This document shows positions 9,158 through 18,574 of a DNA stretch of 61,962 nt, piece by piece. A program made the position numbers and the translations under genes. The stretch comes from Streptomyces phaeoluteigriseus (GTDB lineage: Bacteria; Actinomycetota; Actinomycetes; Streptomycetales; Streptomycetaceae). Position 1 is the first letter of the stretch, and each line of letters begins with the position of its first letter. The stretch covers positions 652,423 through 714,384 of the forward strand of contig NZ_MPOH02000009.1 of the NCBI RefSeq assembly GCF_001896135.2, written 5' to 3'. The notes beneath the pieces are model-generated. The model was not told where the DNA came from. It was given only the letters and a program-made list of their open reading frames with translations, and searched no databases.

Positions 9158-9958
9158 TCAGAAGCGACCGGTCGGCGGGAAGCCGTAACCGCCCGCCGGA
9201 GCCTGGGCGGCCGGGGGCGCGGGAGCGTGCGCCTCCCGGTCGTAGAAGGGGCGGGCGTGGGCGCGCATCCACAGGACGACCGGGTCGTAGTCGTCGCTCA
9301 TGGTGACCGTGGACACCGGCAGTCCGTCCGGCACCGCGCCGATGGACTGCTGCATCATCCCCCGCACCGCGTCCACGGCCTGCGGCGAGGTGTCGTAGAC
9401 GTCGAGCCCGAGGGCGAGGTAGGGCGCGCCGACGGCCGGCTGGACCCAGGCGCGGCGCAGCGAGCGCAGGGCGGGGGTGCGGTGCGCGTTCTGCGCGAGC
9501 AGGGCGTAGAACTGCGGGATCTCGATGGCCGGCTCGGACAGCCGCAGCGGCCCGGCCGGCTGACGGTCCAGGCCGGTGGCGATCCGCCGCAGGTCGAGCC
9601 AGGGGATGCCGACGCCGCCACCGGGGGCGTGCGGGTTCAGCCAGAGGCCGTAGTGGTCGGGGTAGAGGGTGCGGGCCACGTCCAGCCCGTCGACCACCTC
9701 GTACGACCGGTTCCAGCCGCTCGCGGACAGCTCCTGGGCGGAGGTGACACAGGGGGCGTAGCCGTGTCCCTCGACCTCCATCGTGCCGTACTGGGCGTCG
9801 GGGGAGCCGGCCTGACCTTGCCACAGCAGCATCCACACCTGGCCGGTGCCCGGGGCGGCGAGGGCGCGCAGGAGGGCCTCGTAGGCGTCGTAGCGCCCGG
9901 GGGTCACCTGGCGCAGCATGTGCTCGACCTGCCCGGCCGCGATGCCGCTGGCGCTCAC
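9158..9958 (-). CDS. SseB family protein
   Basis: A 266-residue soluble protein resembling the family annotated as enhanced serine sensitivity protein SseB, named for an E. coli gene whose overexpression alters serine sensitivity. The biochemical role is unknown. Visible are an N-terminal helical segment (VEHMLRQVTPGRYDAYEALLRAL), a central beta-rich part (MEVEGHGYAPCVTSAQELS...GLWLNPHAPGGGVGIPW) and the SseB C-terminal-like stretch (YLALGLDVYDTSP...PVVLWMRAHARPFYDRE). The last 25 residues are Pro/Ala-rich. A second SseB-like gene lies 217 bp upstream on the same strand with a similar C-terminus (VARWLKEHVRPFYSR), so the two probably arose by duplication. Confidence 0.75.
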   Translation of the reverse strand: MSASGIAAGQVEHMLRQVTPGRYDAYEALLRALAAPGTGQVWMLLWQGQAGSPDAQYGTMEVEGHGYAPCVTSAQELSASGWNRSYEVVDGLDVARTLYPDHYGLWLNPHAPGGGVGIPWLDLRRIATGLDRQPAGPLRLSEPAIEIPQFYALLAQNAHRTPALRSLRRAWVQPAVGAPYLALGLDVYDTSPQAVDAVRGMMQQSIGAVPDGLPVSTVTMSDDYDPVVLWMRAHARPFYDREAHAPAPPAAQAPAGGYGFPPTGRF

Positions 9959-10175
9959 CTGTACCGCCCCTTCGATAAGTTGCCCCGCTTTCGGGAGACC
10001 AGCTTAGGTCTCTTCACCGACAACGGGTGCCCCGGAGGGGACGGGTCGTCCGCCGCCTCCGGGACCGGACCGAGGACGGGTCGTCCGCCGCCTCCGGAGC
10101 CGGACCGGGGACGGCCCGCCGCGCCCTCGCGACCCCGCCGCACACCGGTACGGACCGCCCCCGCACGGGGTGCGT

Positions 10176-10970
10176 TCAGCCGACCCTGGAGTAGAAGGGC
10201 CGGACGTGTTCCTTGAGCCAGCGGGCCACCGGGTCCTCCGTCATGTCGAGCAGGACGAGGTTGACCGGCCAGGGCGCCTGGGCCCGGGCGAGTGCCTTGC
10301 CCAGGGCCTCCAGGGGAAGCGCCCGCAGATCGCCCTCCCACCGGGACAGTTCGACGCCGACGAACATCACCGGGTCGGCCGTCTCGACCGCGGCGAGGCA
10401 GCGGCGCGCGGTGAGGACGACGCCGATCGCCTCGAACTCGGCGGAGGCGGCGGACAGGAAGTCCACCGGGTCGTGCTGCCAGTCGGGCTCGTGGAGTCGG
10501 ACGCGGCCGCCGCTCGCCGGGCCGTCCAGCGCGGTGCGCCCGGTCCGGCACAGCTCGGCCACGGCCACCGGGGGCAGCGGGATGCCGACCGTGCCGTCCG
10601 GGTTCACCAGGATGCCGACCTGCGGCGGCAGGCCGCGGGCGAACTCGACGGCCGGGGCGATCGTGAACGACATGTGCGCGCCGACGACCTGCCGGAACTG
10701 TTCCTCGGAGCTGAACACGGGCACGTACGCCTGCCCCTCCAGCTCCAGCGTGGGCAGGTCCAGGGGGCCGCTGTGCGGGCCGCCGCCGCCGGGCAGCGGC
10801 ACCCAGACGAAGCTGCGGCCGAGCACCTCCACGATGCGTCCGCCGGCCCCTTGCACGCCGAGGGAGGCGGAGAGCACCTCCTCCAGCTCGTTGCCGGGCC
10901 ATCCGCCGTGCGGGTGGGGGTGCGCCTGTGCCGGGAAGTCCGCGGGGAAGTCCGCCGGGGGGAAGTCCAT
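10176..10970 (-). CDS. Enhanced serine sensitivity protein SseB-like
   Basis: A 264-residue cytoplasmic protein. After a short His/Pro-rich N-terminus come an SseB N-terminal-domain pattern (GQAYVPVFSSEEQFRQVVG, with VEFARGLPPQVGILVNPDGTVGIPL) and the SseB C-terminal domain (VLTARRCLAAVETADPVMFVGVELSRWEGD...VNLVLLDMTEDPVARWLKEHVRPFYSRVG). I started at the ATG at 10968-10970. It sits between a second SseB-like gene and a P-loop kinase, just upstream of the divergent glycine-riboswitch operon that includes serine deaminase, so a link to serine or glycine stress is plausible but inferred. Confidence 0.8.
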   Translation of the reverse strand: MDFPPADFPADFPAQAHPHPHGGWPGNELEEVLSASLGVQGAGGRIVEVLGRSFVWVPLPGGGGPHSGPLDLPTLELEGQAYVPVFSSEEQFRQVVGAHMSFTIAPAVEFARGLPPQVGILVNPDGTVGIPLPPVAVAELCRTGRTALDGPASGGRVRLHEPDWQHDPVDFLSAASAEFEAIGVVLTARRCLAAVETADPVMFVGVELSRWEGDLRALPLEALGKALARAQAPWPVNLVLLDMTEDPVARWLKEHVRPFYSRVG

Positions 10971-11092
10971 CTGCCTACCGCCTGCTGGGAGCCACTGGAT
11001 GTGGCTCAAAAGGCTATCGGGTGCGGCGGCGCGCCCTCGGCCACGGGCAACCGGACCGGTGGCGTGGGCGGTGGGCGCTGGGCGCTGGGCGG

Positions 11093-11779
11093 TCAGCCGG
11101 TGAAGCCGATACGGCGGAGGGTGTCGGCCGCGGCCCGGTCCAGGAGGACCGTCGAACCGCAGCCCTTGGGGAGGCGGCCCTTCTCCGCCGCGCGCAGCAG
11201 GTGGGAGGCGGCCCGGCGGTGACGCCGGAACGCGTACCGGGACACGCCCCGGCCGCGCTCGCGCTGGCCCTCCAGGGCGGTGTCCACCGTGACGTCGAGC
11301 AGCACCATGTGCAGCGTGCCGCCACGGCGGCGGGCCTCGCGGGCCAGCCAGGCGCGCACCCAGGCCTGCGTACCGCAGTCGTGGACGACGACGCCCTCGC
11401 CGGAGCGCAGGGCACGACGCAGACCGGCGTAGTGCGCGAGGCGGACGAGGGGACGGTAGAGGGCGTACGGCAGGGCGCGCGGCACGCGGGCGTCCCAGCG
11501 GTCGCGGGTGTCCTGGGAGTCGATGCGGGTGCCCGTCACCGCGCGCTTCATCAGCGTCGACTTGCCGCTGCCCGGCAGCCCGGTGACCACGACCAGGTCC
11601 CGGGGGCCGAACAGCAGGCCGTGCGGGCTGTGGCCGGCGCGGTCGCGCAGGTCGCGGACGACCGGGGCGGGCGCCGCGCCGCATGCCTCCCGGCCCGGGA
11701 CCTGCGGCTGTGCGGGCAGTCCGAGCGCCGGGCCGGCCGCGAGTGCCGAGCCGGTCGCGAGTGCCGTGGTCCTGTTCAC
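11093..11779 (-). CDS. AAA/zeta-like P-loop kinase of unknown target
   Basis: A 228-residue protein with a clear Walker A, VVVTGLPGSGKSTLMKRA (about residues 63-80), followed by a helical lid region (LRRALRSGEGVVVHDCGTQAWVRAWL) and VLLDVTVDTALEGQRERGRG. This arrangement is seen in small AAA_33-type kinases that phosphorylate small molecules or nucleotides. The N-terminal 60 residues are Ala/Pro-rich and poorly conserved-looking, so the true start may lie further in. It is divergent from the glycine-riboswitch operon. The substrate is unknown. Confidence 0.72.
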   Translation of the reverse strand: MNRTTALATGSALAAGPALGLPAQPQVPGREACGAAPAPVVRDLRDRAGHSPHGLLFGPRDLVVVTGLPGSGKSTLMKRAVTGTRIDSQDTRDRWDARVPRALPYALYRPLVRLAHYAGLRRALRSGEGVVVHDCGTQAWVRAWLAREARRRGGTLHMVLLDVTVDTALEGQRERGRGVSRYAFRRHRRAASHLLRAAEKGRLPKGCGSTVLLDRAAADTLRRIGFTG

Positions 11780-11959
11780 CGTGTTCGTCCTCCCCTGGGG
11801 TCAGACAAGTCTTCTCCCCGTCGAGCGTAAAGAGAAGGTAATGCGCACTGTCTTGCGTTTTCATGCGCTTACCGCCACAGGCCGGTTACAGATGCGGCCT
11901 GCCGTGATCGGGCCTGGCGTGCGATGATGGCCGCGCCAACTGCATACCGGCCGTTTGAA

Positions 11960-12168
11960 TCCGCGCGGGAGAGTCCCCACCGACAGTTTCGCTGGGGCGC
12001 CGAAGGAGCAAGTCCCTCCCTTGAATCTCTCAGGCACCGTTACCGCGCGGGCGAGGCACATCTGAAAAGCGAGTCACCCCGCGGTGGCTCCACCCAAGGT
12101 GCAACCCGTGACCGACCCTCTCGCGGACGGTCATGGCGAACCTCTCAGGTTCCGATGACAGATGGGGA
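11960..12168 (+). promoter_or_regulatory. Tandem glycine riboswitch upstream of gcvT
   Basis: Two consecutive glycine aptamers in the leader of the glycine cleavage operon. Aptamer 1 (about 11960-12055) has the hallmarks gcgggagagtcc, ccgaaggagcaag and gaatctctcaggca. Aptamer 2 (about 12060-12168) has gcgagtcacc, acccaaggtgcaacc and gaacctctcaggttccgatgacaga. This is the classic gcvT arrangement: glycine binding turns on genes for glycine use. About 40 nt separate the second aptamer from the gcvT start, so the switch may act on translation or on a short terminator. I could not fold the expression platform. Confidence 0.93.
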
Positions 12169-12208
12169 GGAACGACCTCGCCGTCATGCCCTGGGAGACG
12201 AACGCCCG

Positions 12209-13327
12209 ATGAGCAGTACCCCGCTCCGCCACACCGCCCTCGACGCCCTGCACCGTTCGCTCGGCGCGACCATGACCGACTTCGCCGGCTGGGACATGCC
12301 CCTGCGCTACGGCTCCGAGCGTGACGAGCACAACGCCGTACGCACCCGGGCCGGTCTCTTCGACCTCTCGCACATGGGCGAGATCACCGTCACCGGACCG
12401 CAGGCCGGCGCTCTGCTGAACTTCGCCCTGGTCGGCAACATCGCGGCCGTGGGCGTGGGCCGCGCCCGCTACACCATGATCTGCGACGCCGACGGCGGCA
12501 TCCTCGACGACCTCATCGTCTACCGGCTCGCCGACTCCGAGTTCATGGTCGTCGCCAACGCCTCCAACGCCCAGGTCGTCCTGGACGCGCTCACCGCGCG
12601 CGCCGAGGGCTTCGACGCCGAGGTCCGCGACGACCGCGACGCCTACGCGCTCCTCGCCGTCCAGGGCCCCGAGTCCCCCGGCATCCTGAAGTCGCTCACC
12701 GACGCCGACCTCGACGGCCTGAAGTACTACGCCGGCCTGCCCGGCACCGTCGCCGGCGTCCCCGCGCTCATCGCCCGCACGGGTTACACCGGCGAGGACG
12801 GCTTCGAGCTGTTCGTGAAGCCCGAGCACGCCGTCGAGCTGTGGCAGGCCCTGACGAAGGCCGGCGAGGGCGTCGGCCTGATCGCCTGCGGCCTGTCCTG
12901 CCGGGACACGCTCCGCCTGGAGGCGGGCATGCCGCTGTACGGCCACGAGCTGTCGACCGCGCTGACCCCCTTCGACGCCGGCCTCGGCCGGGTCGTGAAG
13001 TTCGACAAGGACGGCGACTTCGTGGGCCGCGAGGCCCTCGCGCGGGCCGCCGAGCGCGCCGCCACGAACCCGCCGCGCGTGCTGGTCGGCCTGGTCGCCG
13101 AGGGCCGCCGCGTCCCGCGTGCCGGGTACGCCGTGGTCGCGGGCGGCCAGGTGATCGGCGAGGTCACCTCCGGCGCCCCCTCCCCCACACTGGGCAGGCC
13201 GATCGCGATGGCCTACGTCGACGCCGCCCACGCGGCCCCGGGCACGCCGGGTGTCGGCGTGGACATCCGGGGCAGCCACGAGCCGTACGAGGTCGTGGCC
13301 CTGCCGTTCTACAAGCGCCAGAAGTAG
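12209..13327 (+). CDS. gcvT: Glycine cleavage system T protein (aminomethyltransferase)
   Basis: A 372-residue T protein that transfers the methylene group from aminomethyl-lipoyl H protein to tetrahydrofolate, releasing ammonia. It opens with the conserved RHTALDALHRSLGATMTDFAGWDMPLRYGS and FDLSHMGEI, and continues with LLNFALVGNIAAVGVGRARYTMICDADGGILDDLIVYRL and TGYTGEDGFELFV. The length is normal. The ATG at 12209 follows ctgggagacgaacgcccg; a longer upstream frame runs through the riboswitch and is not coding. First gene of the riboswitch-controlled operon. Confidence 0.97.
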   Translation: MSSTPLRHTALDALHRSLGATMTDFAGWDMPLRYGSERDEHNAVRTRAGLFDLSHMGEITVTGPQAGALLNFALVGNIAAVGVGRARYTMICDADGGILDDLIVYRLADSEFMVVANASNAQVVLDALTARAEGFDAEVRDDRDAYALLAVQGPESPGILKSLTDADLDGLKYYAGLPGTVAGVPALIARTGYTGEDGFELFVKPEHAVELWQALTKAGEGVGLIACGLSCRDTLRLEAGMPLYGHELSTALTPFDAGLGRVVKFDKDGDFVGREALARAAERAATNPPRVLVGLVAEGRRVPRAGYAVVAGGQVIGEVTSGAPSPTLGRPIAMAYVDAAHAAPGTPGVGVDIRGSHEPYEVVALPFYKRQK

Positions 13328-13459
13328 AGACTGACGTACGGCCCGACAGGCCGGGCCGAGGTCCCCGCGCGTGACCCTGCGCACATGCGCGCCGCTCACG
13401 TGCGGTTCCAGCAGTCCCCCATTCACCAGCACTCCCCCGCGTACAGGAGAATTCAGGCC

Positions 13460-13837
13460 ATGAGCAACCCCCAGCAGCTGCGCTACAGCAAGGAGCACGA
13501 ATGGCTGTCGGGCGCCGAGAACGGCGTCTCGACGGTCGGCATCACGGAGCACGCGGCCAACGCGCTCGGCGACGTGGTCTTCGTCCAGCTCCCCGAGGCC
13601 GGTGCCACCGTGACCGCGGGCGAGTCCTGCGGCGAGCTCGAGTCGACCAAGTCGGTCAGTGAGCTGTACGCACCGGTCACCGGCGAGATCGTCGAGGTCA
13701 ACCAGGACGTCGTGGACGACCCGGCACTGGTGAACTCCGCCCCCTTCGAGGGGGGATGGCTGTTCAAGGTGCGCGTCACCGACGAGCCGGACGAGCTGCT
13801 CTCCGCCGACGAGTACACCGCCTACACGGCCGGCTGA
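13460..13837 (+). CDS. gcvH: Glycine cleavage system H protein (lipoyl carrier)
   Basis: A 125-residue H protein, the lipoylated shuttle of the glycine cleavage complex. The lipoylation site is the Lys in [20 protein letters not shown], and the domain starts [12 protein letters not shown] with [20 protein letters not shown] as expected. The ATG at 13460 is preceded by caggagaattcaggcc. It lies 132 bp after gcvT and 15 bp before glyA. The P protein (gcvP) is not in this window. Confidence 0.97.
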   Translation: MSNPQQLRYSKEHEWLSGAENGVSTVGITEHAANALGDVVFVQLPEAGATVTAGESCGELESTKSVSELYAPVTGEIVEVNQDVVDDPALVNSAPFEGGWLFKVRVTDEPDELLSADEYTAYTAG

Positions 13838-13852
13838 GAGGTCGAACGACGT

Positions 13853-15115
13853 ATGTCTGTCCTGAACACGCCCCTGCACCAGCTCGACCCGGAGATCGCC
13901 GCGACGCTCGACGGCGAGCTGCGCCGCCAGCAGTCCACGCTCGAGATGATCGCCTCGGAGAACTTCGCTCCGCTCGCCGTCATGGAGGCGCAGGGCTCGG
14001 TCCTGACCAACAAGTACGCCGAGGGCTACCCCGGCCGCCGCTACTACGGCGGCTGCGAGCACGTCGACGTCGCCGAGCAGATCGCGATCGACCGGGTCAA
14101 GGAGCTGTTCGGCGCCGAGTACGCCAACGTCCAGCCGCACTCGGGCGCCTCCGCCAACCAGGCCGCCCTGTTCGCGCTGGCCCAGCCCGGCGACACCATC
14201 CTGGGCCTGGACCTGGCGCACGGCGGTCACCTCACCCACGGGATGCGGCTGAACTTCTCCGGCAAGCAGTTCGACGTGGTCGCCTACCACGTGGACGAGG
14301 CCGGACTGGTCGACATGGCCGAGGTGGAGCGGCTCGCCAAGGAGCACCGCCCGAAGGTGATCATCGCCGGCTGGTCGGCGTACCCGCGGCAGCTGGACTT
14401 CGCCGCGTTCCGCCGGATCGCCGACGAGGTCGAGGCGTACCTGTGGGTGGACATGGCGCACTTCGCCGGTCTGGTCGCGGCGGGCCTGCACCCGAACCCC
14501 GTCGAGTACGCGGACGTGGTCACCTCCACGACCCACAAGACGCTGGGCGGCCCGCGCGGCGGCATCATCCTGGCGAGGAAGGCCTTCGCGAAGAAGCTGA
14601 ACTCGTCCGTGTTCCCGGGCTTCCAGGGCGGTCCCCTGGAGCATGTGATCGCGGCGAAGGCGGTCTCCTTCAAGGTCGCCGCCTCGGACGACTTCAAGGA
14701 GCGCCAGCGCCGTACGGTCGAGGGCGCGCGGATCCTCGCCGAGCGGCTGACGGCGCCGGACGCCCGCGAGGCCGGGATCAACGTCCTGTCCGGCGGCACC
14801 GACGTGCACCTGATCCTTGTCGACCTGCGCGATTCCGCGCTGGACGGGCAGCAGGCCGAGGACCGTCTCCACGAGGTCGGCATCACGGTCAACCGCAACG
14901 CGGTCCCGAACGACCCGCGGCCCCCGATGGTCACCTCGGGCCTGCGGATCGGCACGCCCGCGCTGGCCACCCGCGGCTTCACGGCCGAGGACTTCGCCGA
15001 GGTCGCGGACGTGATCGCGGAGGCGCTCAAGCCGGTCTACGAGGTGGAAGCCCTCAAGGCCCGGGTCGTCGCCCTCGCGGAGAAGCACCCGCTGTACCCC
15101 GGTCTGAACAAGTAG
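13853..15115 (+). CDS. glyA: Serine hydroxymethyltransferase
   Basis: A 420-residue PLP enzyme that interconverts glycine plus methylene-THF with serine plus THF. The PLP-binding Lys is in [16 protein letters not shown], and the N-terminus shows [39 protein letters not shown]. Length and motifs are complete. Within this operon it most likely runs toward serine, using the methylene-THF made by the cleavage system. Starts at the ATG at 13853, with gaggtcgaacgac upstream. Confidence 0.97.
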   Translation: MSVLNTPLHQLDPEIAATLDGELRRQQSTLEMIASENFAPLAVMEAQGSVLTNKYAEGYPGRRYYGGCEHVDVAEQIAIDRVKELFGAEYANVQPHSGASANQAALFALAQPGDTILGLDLAHGGHLTHGMRLNFSGKQFDVVAYHVDEAGLVDMAEVERLAKEHRPKVIIAGWSAYPRQLDFAAFRRIADEVEAYLWVDMAHFAGLVAAGLHPNPVEYADVVTSTTHKTLGGPRGGIILARKAFAKKLNSSVFPGFQGGPLEHVIAAKAVSFKVAASDDFKERQRRTVEGARILAERLTAPDAREAGINVLSGGTDVHLILVDLRDSALDGQQAEDRLHEVGITVNRNAVPNDPRPPMVTSGLRIGTPALATRGFTAEDFAEVADVIAEALKPVYEVEALKARVVALAEKHPLYPGLNK

Positions 15116-15217
15116 TTCCCGTTTTCCGAGGGGTTTTCGGGGGGTGTCCCGCACACTGGTCAGTGGCCGGGCACCCCACCGGAAACCTTCTGCACCATCC
15201 GTATTGAGGAGTCCCCC

Positions 15218-16584
<1,367 letters not shown>

Positions 16585-16647
16585 ACGCCCGGCGCCGCAC
16601 GGGAGAATGGAAGCGGAGGTTCCGCCGCCGGCGTGTCGGGGCATAAA

Positions 16648-16685
16648 GCAACTCCCGTCCGTTCTCCTGCACTTCCGGGAGTTGC
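16648..16685 (+). promoter_or_regulatory. Hairpin covering the ribosome-binding site of the GH25 gene
   Basis: A perfect 10-bp inverted repeat, gcaactcccg (16648-16657) and cgggagttgc (16676-16685), with an 18-nt loop. The right arm contains GGGAG, the apparent Shine-Dalgarno for the ATG at 16689. It lies 64 bp downstream of sdaA, so it may also act as that operon's terminator. It could therefore shut off translation of the hydrolase from read-through mRNA. Confidence 0.75.
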
Positions 16686-16688
16686 CCC

Positions 16689-17246
16689 ATGCTCCGTGGT
16701 GTCGACGTCAGCGCGTATCAGTCCTCCAGCTACTCCACGGCAGGTCTCTCCTTCGTCTTCGTCAAGGCGACGGAGGGCCGTACCTACGTCAACCCGAAGC
16801 TCGCCGCCCAGACGAAGCGGGCTCGTGACGCCGGCCTGGTCGTCGGCTTCTACCACTTCCTGTGGCCCGGCAACCTCAGCGCCCAGGCGGAGTACTTCCT
16901 CGCCAAGGCCCCGGACCGTCCCGGCGACATCCTCGCCGTCGACTGGGAGACGACCGGCGAGGGAAGCCACGCGAGCAACGCGGAGAAGGACCGCTTCATC
17001 CGGAAGGTGAAGGAGCTGCGGCCGAAGAACCGGGTCGTCCTGTACTGCAACAGGAACTACTGGCTGAACGTCGACGACACCTCCTACGCCGGCGACGGGC
17101 TCTGGATCGCCGACTACGTCACCGCGGGCAAGCCCCGCATCAAGGCGAAGTGGCGGTTCCACCAGTACACCGACGAGCCCCTCGACACGAACGTGGCGAA
17201 CTTCGCGAGCCGGGCGGCGCTGCGGGCGTGGGCGACGGTGGACTGA
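16689..17246 (+). CDS. Glycoside hydrolase family 25 (lysozyme-like) protein
   Basis: A 185-residue single-domain GH25 protein, the muramidase family that cuts peptidoglycan between MurNAc and GlcNAc. Landmarks in order are GVDVSAYQ at the N-terminus, FVFVKATEGRTYVNP, GFYHFLWP, ILAVDWETT (the Asp/Glu catalytic pair), VLYCNRNYW, LWIADY, and the closing HQYTDEPLDTNVANF. There is no signal peptide or binding domain, so export is unclear; it may leave by lysis or act inside the cell. The Shine-Dalgarno is inside a hairpin. Confidence 0.85.
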   Translation: MLRGVDVSAYQSSSYSTAGLSFVFVKATEGRTYVNPKLAAQTKRARDAGLVVGFYHFLWPGNLSAQAEYFLAKAPDRPGDILAVDWETTGEGSHASNAEKDRFIRKVKELRPKNRVVLYCNRNYWLNVDDTSYAGDGLWIADYVTAGKPRIKAKWRFHQYTDEPLDTNVANFASRAALRAWATVD

Positions 17247-17252
17247 GCGGTC

Positions 17253-17915
17253 TCAGCCGCTGAACTCCGGCTTGCGCTCCGGGCTCGCTCCGGCCAGGGC
17301 GCGGGTGACCTCGTCGACCCCGCCCCGCAGGCCGTAGACCGGGGTGTCGGGCTGCTGGCGCCAGGAGTCGTCGATGCCGCCCGCGTCGACGGTGTCGAAG
17401 CCGAGTTCGTCGATCAGGGCCCGGACCTTCGCCTTGGCCGCCTCGTCGTCGCCCGCGACGGGCAGGGCCACGCGGTCGGGGGCGCCGGCCGGGAGCGGGC
17501 GGTCCAGGATGTCCTGCGCGTAGGTGCCGTTGAACGCCTTGATCACCGGGTGGCCGAGCTGGCGTTCCGTCCAGCGGCTCTCCGTGATGCCCTCGTCCTC
17601 GATGGCGTCGATCCGGCCGTCGCGCTGCTGCGGGTAGTAGTTGCCCGTGTCGATGACGGCGACACCCTCGGCGGCCTCGTCGAACAGGCCCTCGGGGAGG
17701 TCCGGGACCGCCTTCAGCGGGATGGTGACCACCACGATCTCGGCCCCGCGGGCCGCCTCCTCGACCCGTACGGGGGTCGCGCCCGTCTCCTCGGCCAGCT
17801 CCTTGAGCGTGTGCGGGCCACGGGAGTTGGCCACGGAGACGTCGTGGCCGAGGGCGGCGAGCCGCCGGGTGAGGTTGCCGCCGATGTTGCCCGCCCCGAT
17901 GATGCCGATCTTCAT
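17253..17915 (-). CDS. NADPH-dependent F420 reductase-type oxidoreductase
   Basis: A 220-residue Rossmann protein of the NADP-oxidoreductase/coenzyme-F420-dependent family. The N-terminus is IGIIGAGNIGGNLTRRLAALGHDVSVANSRGP, which shows the GxGxxG dinucleotide site and an NSR motif typical of NADPH preference. It is followed by VVVTIPLKAVPDLP, VIDTGNYYPQRDG-like and KAFNGTYAQDI segments. The family reduces F420 or quinones with NADPH; which one cannot be told here. Starts at the ATG at 17915 with gagaagggtg upstream. It stands alone and converges on the GH25 gene. Confidence 0.82.
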   Translation of the reverse strand: MKIGIIGAGNIGGNLTRRLAALGHDVSVANSRGPHTLKELAEETGATPVRVEEAARGAEIVVVTIPLKAVPDLPEGLFDEAAEGVAVIDTGNYYPQQRDGRIDAIEDEGITESRWTERQLGHPVIKAFNGTYAQDILDRPLPAGAPDRVALPVAGDDEAAKAKVRALIDELGFDTVDAGGIDDSWRQQPDTPVYGLRGGVDEVTRALAGASPERKPEFSG

Positions 17916-18298
17916 GACACACCCTTCTCAGGTGACGTTGATACATGCATGCGCATGCGACTGACGATCGGGGTCAACCTCGCCGGAGGACTGGCTATTC
18001 CTCGGGGGCGCTCGGGTGAGGCGGGGGCGCTCGGGTGGGGCGGGACCGTCCCGCACCGGCCTCGACCAGGGCCGTGCGGATCCCGTCGACGTGGTTGCGA
18101 CCTCGGCCGCACGGCGTTCTCCGGCACCCGCCGGAACGCGTCAGCGAGGGCTCGGCCCAGCATTCCCGTAGGGCGGCCCGGGGAGCGTGCGGATCGAGCG
18201 GCGCGCGCGTGGCCCGCGGGTGAGGGGCCGGGAACGAGAAGGGGCGCCCCGGCGGACCGGGGCGCCCCTGCGGCCTCACGTGCCGAGGCGGACCCTCG
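17916..18298. other. Intergenic region between the reductase and EF-hand genes
   Basis: A gap of 383 bp with no credible gene. It holds a perfect 12-bp palindrome gcatgcgcatgc (17947-17958) about 32 bp upstream of the reductase start, a 19-bp direct repeat in two adjacent copies (18004-18041, unit beginning gggggcgctcgggtg), and the EF-hand gene terminator at 18240-18269. Confidence 0.6.
18240..18269 (-). terminator. Terminator of the EF-hand gene
   Basis: A perfect 13-bp stem (aggggcgccccgg / ccggggcgcccct) with a 4-nt loop starts 29 bp after the EF-hand stop codon. On the minus strand it is followed by TTCTCGTTCC, a modest T-rich tail. Confidence 0.88.
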
Positions 18299-18511
18299 TC
18301 ACTTGCTCAGGTGGCCCCAGAACTCGTCGAACGACAGAACCTTGTCGCCGTCCAGGTCGCGGCTCTTGATGAGGGCTTCGGCGACCGTCTCGGTGACGTT
18401 CCAGTCGCCCCCCTGGGCCAGGGCGGTCTTGAACTCGGCCGCGGTGATGAAACCGTCACCGTCCGTGTCGATCCGCTGGAACTGCTTGCGTGCTTCTTCG
18501 ATGTCCGCCAC
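18299..18511 (-). CDS. Small EF-hand calcium-binding protein
   Basis: A 70-residue protein made of two EF-hands and little else. Loop 1 is DTDGDGFITAAE and loop 2 is DLDGDKVLSFDE; both keep Asp at positions 1, 3 and 5 and Glu at 12, so both should bind calcium. It resembles the small calmodulin-like Cab proteins of Streptomyces, which are thought to buffer or sense calcium. I chose the GTG at 18509-18511 (residues (M)ADIEEARKQF) because AGGGG lies about 9 nt upstream; an ATG at 18530-18532 would add seven residues. It is a monocistronic gene with its own terminator. Confidence 0.92.
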   Translation of the reverse strand: MADIEEARKQFQRIDTDGDGFITAAEFKTALAQGGDWNVTETVAEALIKSRDLDGDKVLSFDEFWGHLSK

Positions 18512-18574
18512 CGGTCCGCCCCTCTTCGTCATACCTTGCGGTGCTGCGTTTCCTTCGTACTGACGCAGGTCAGA

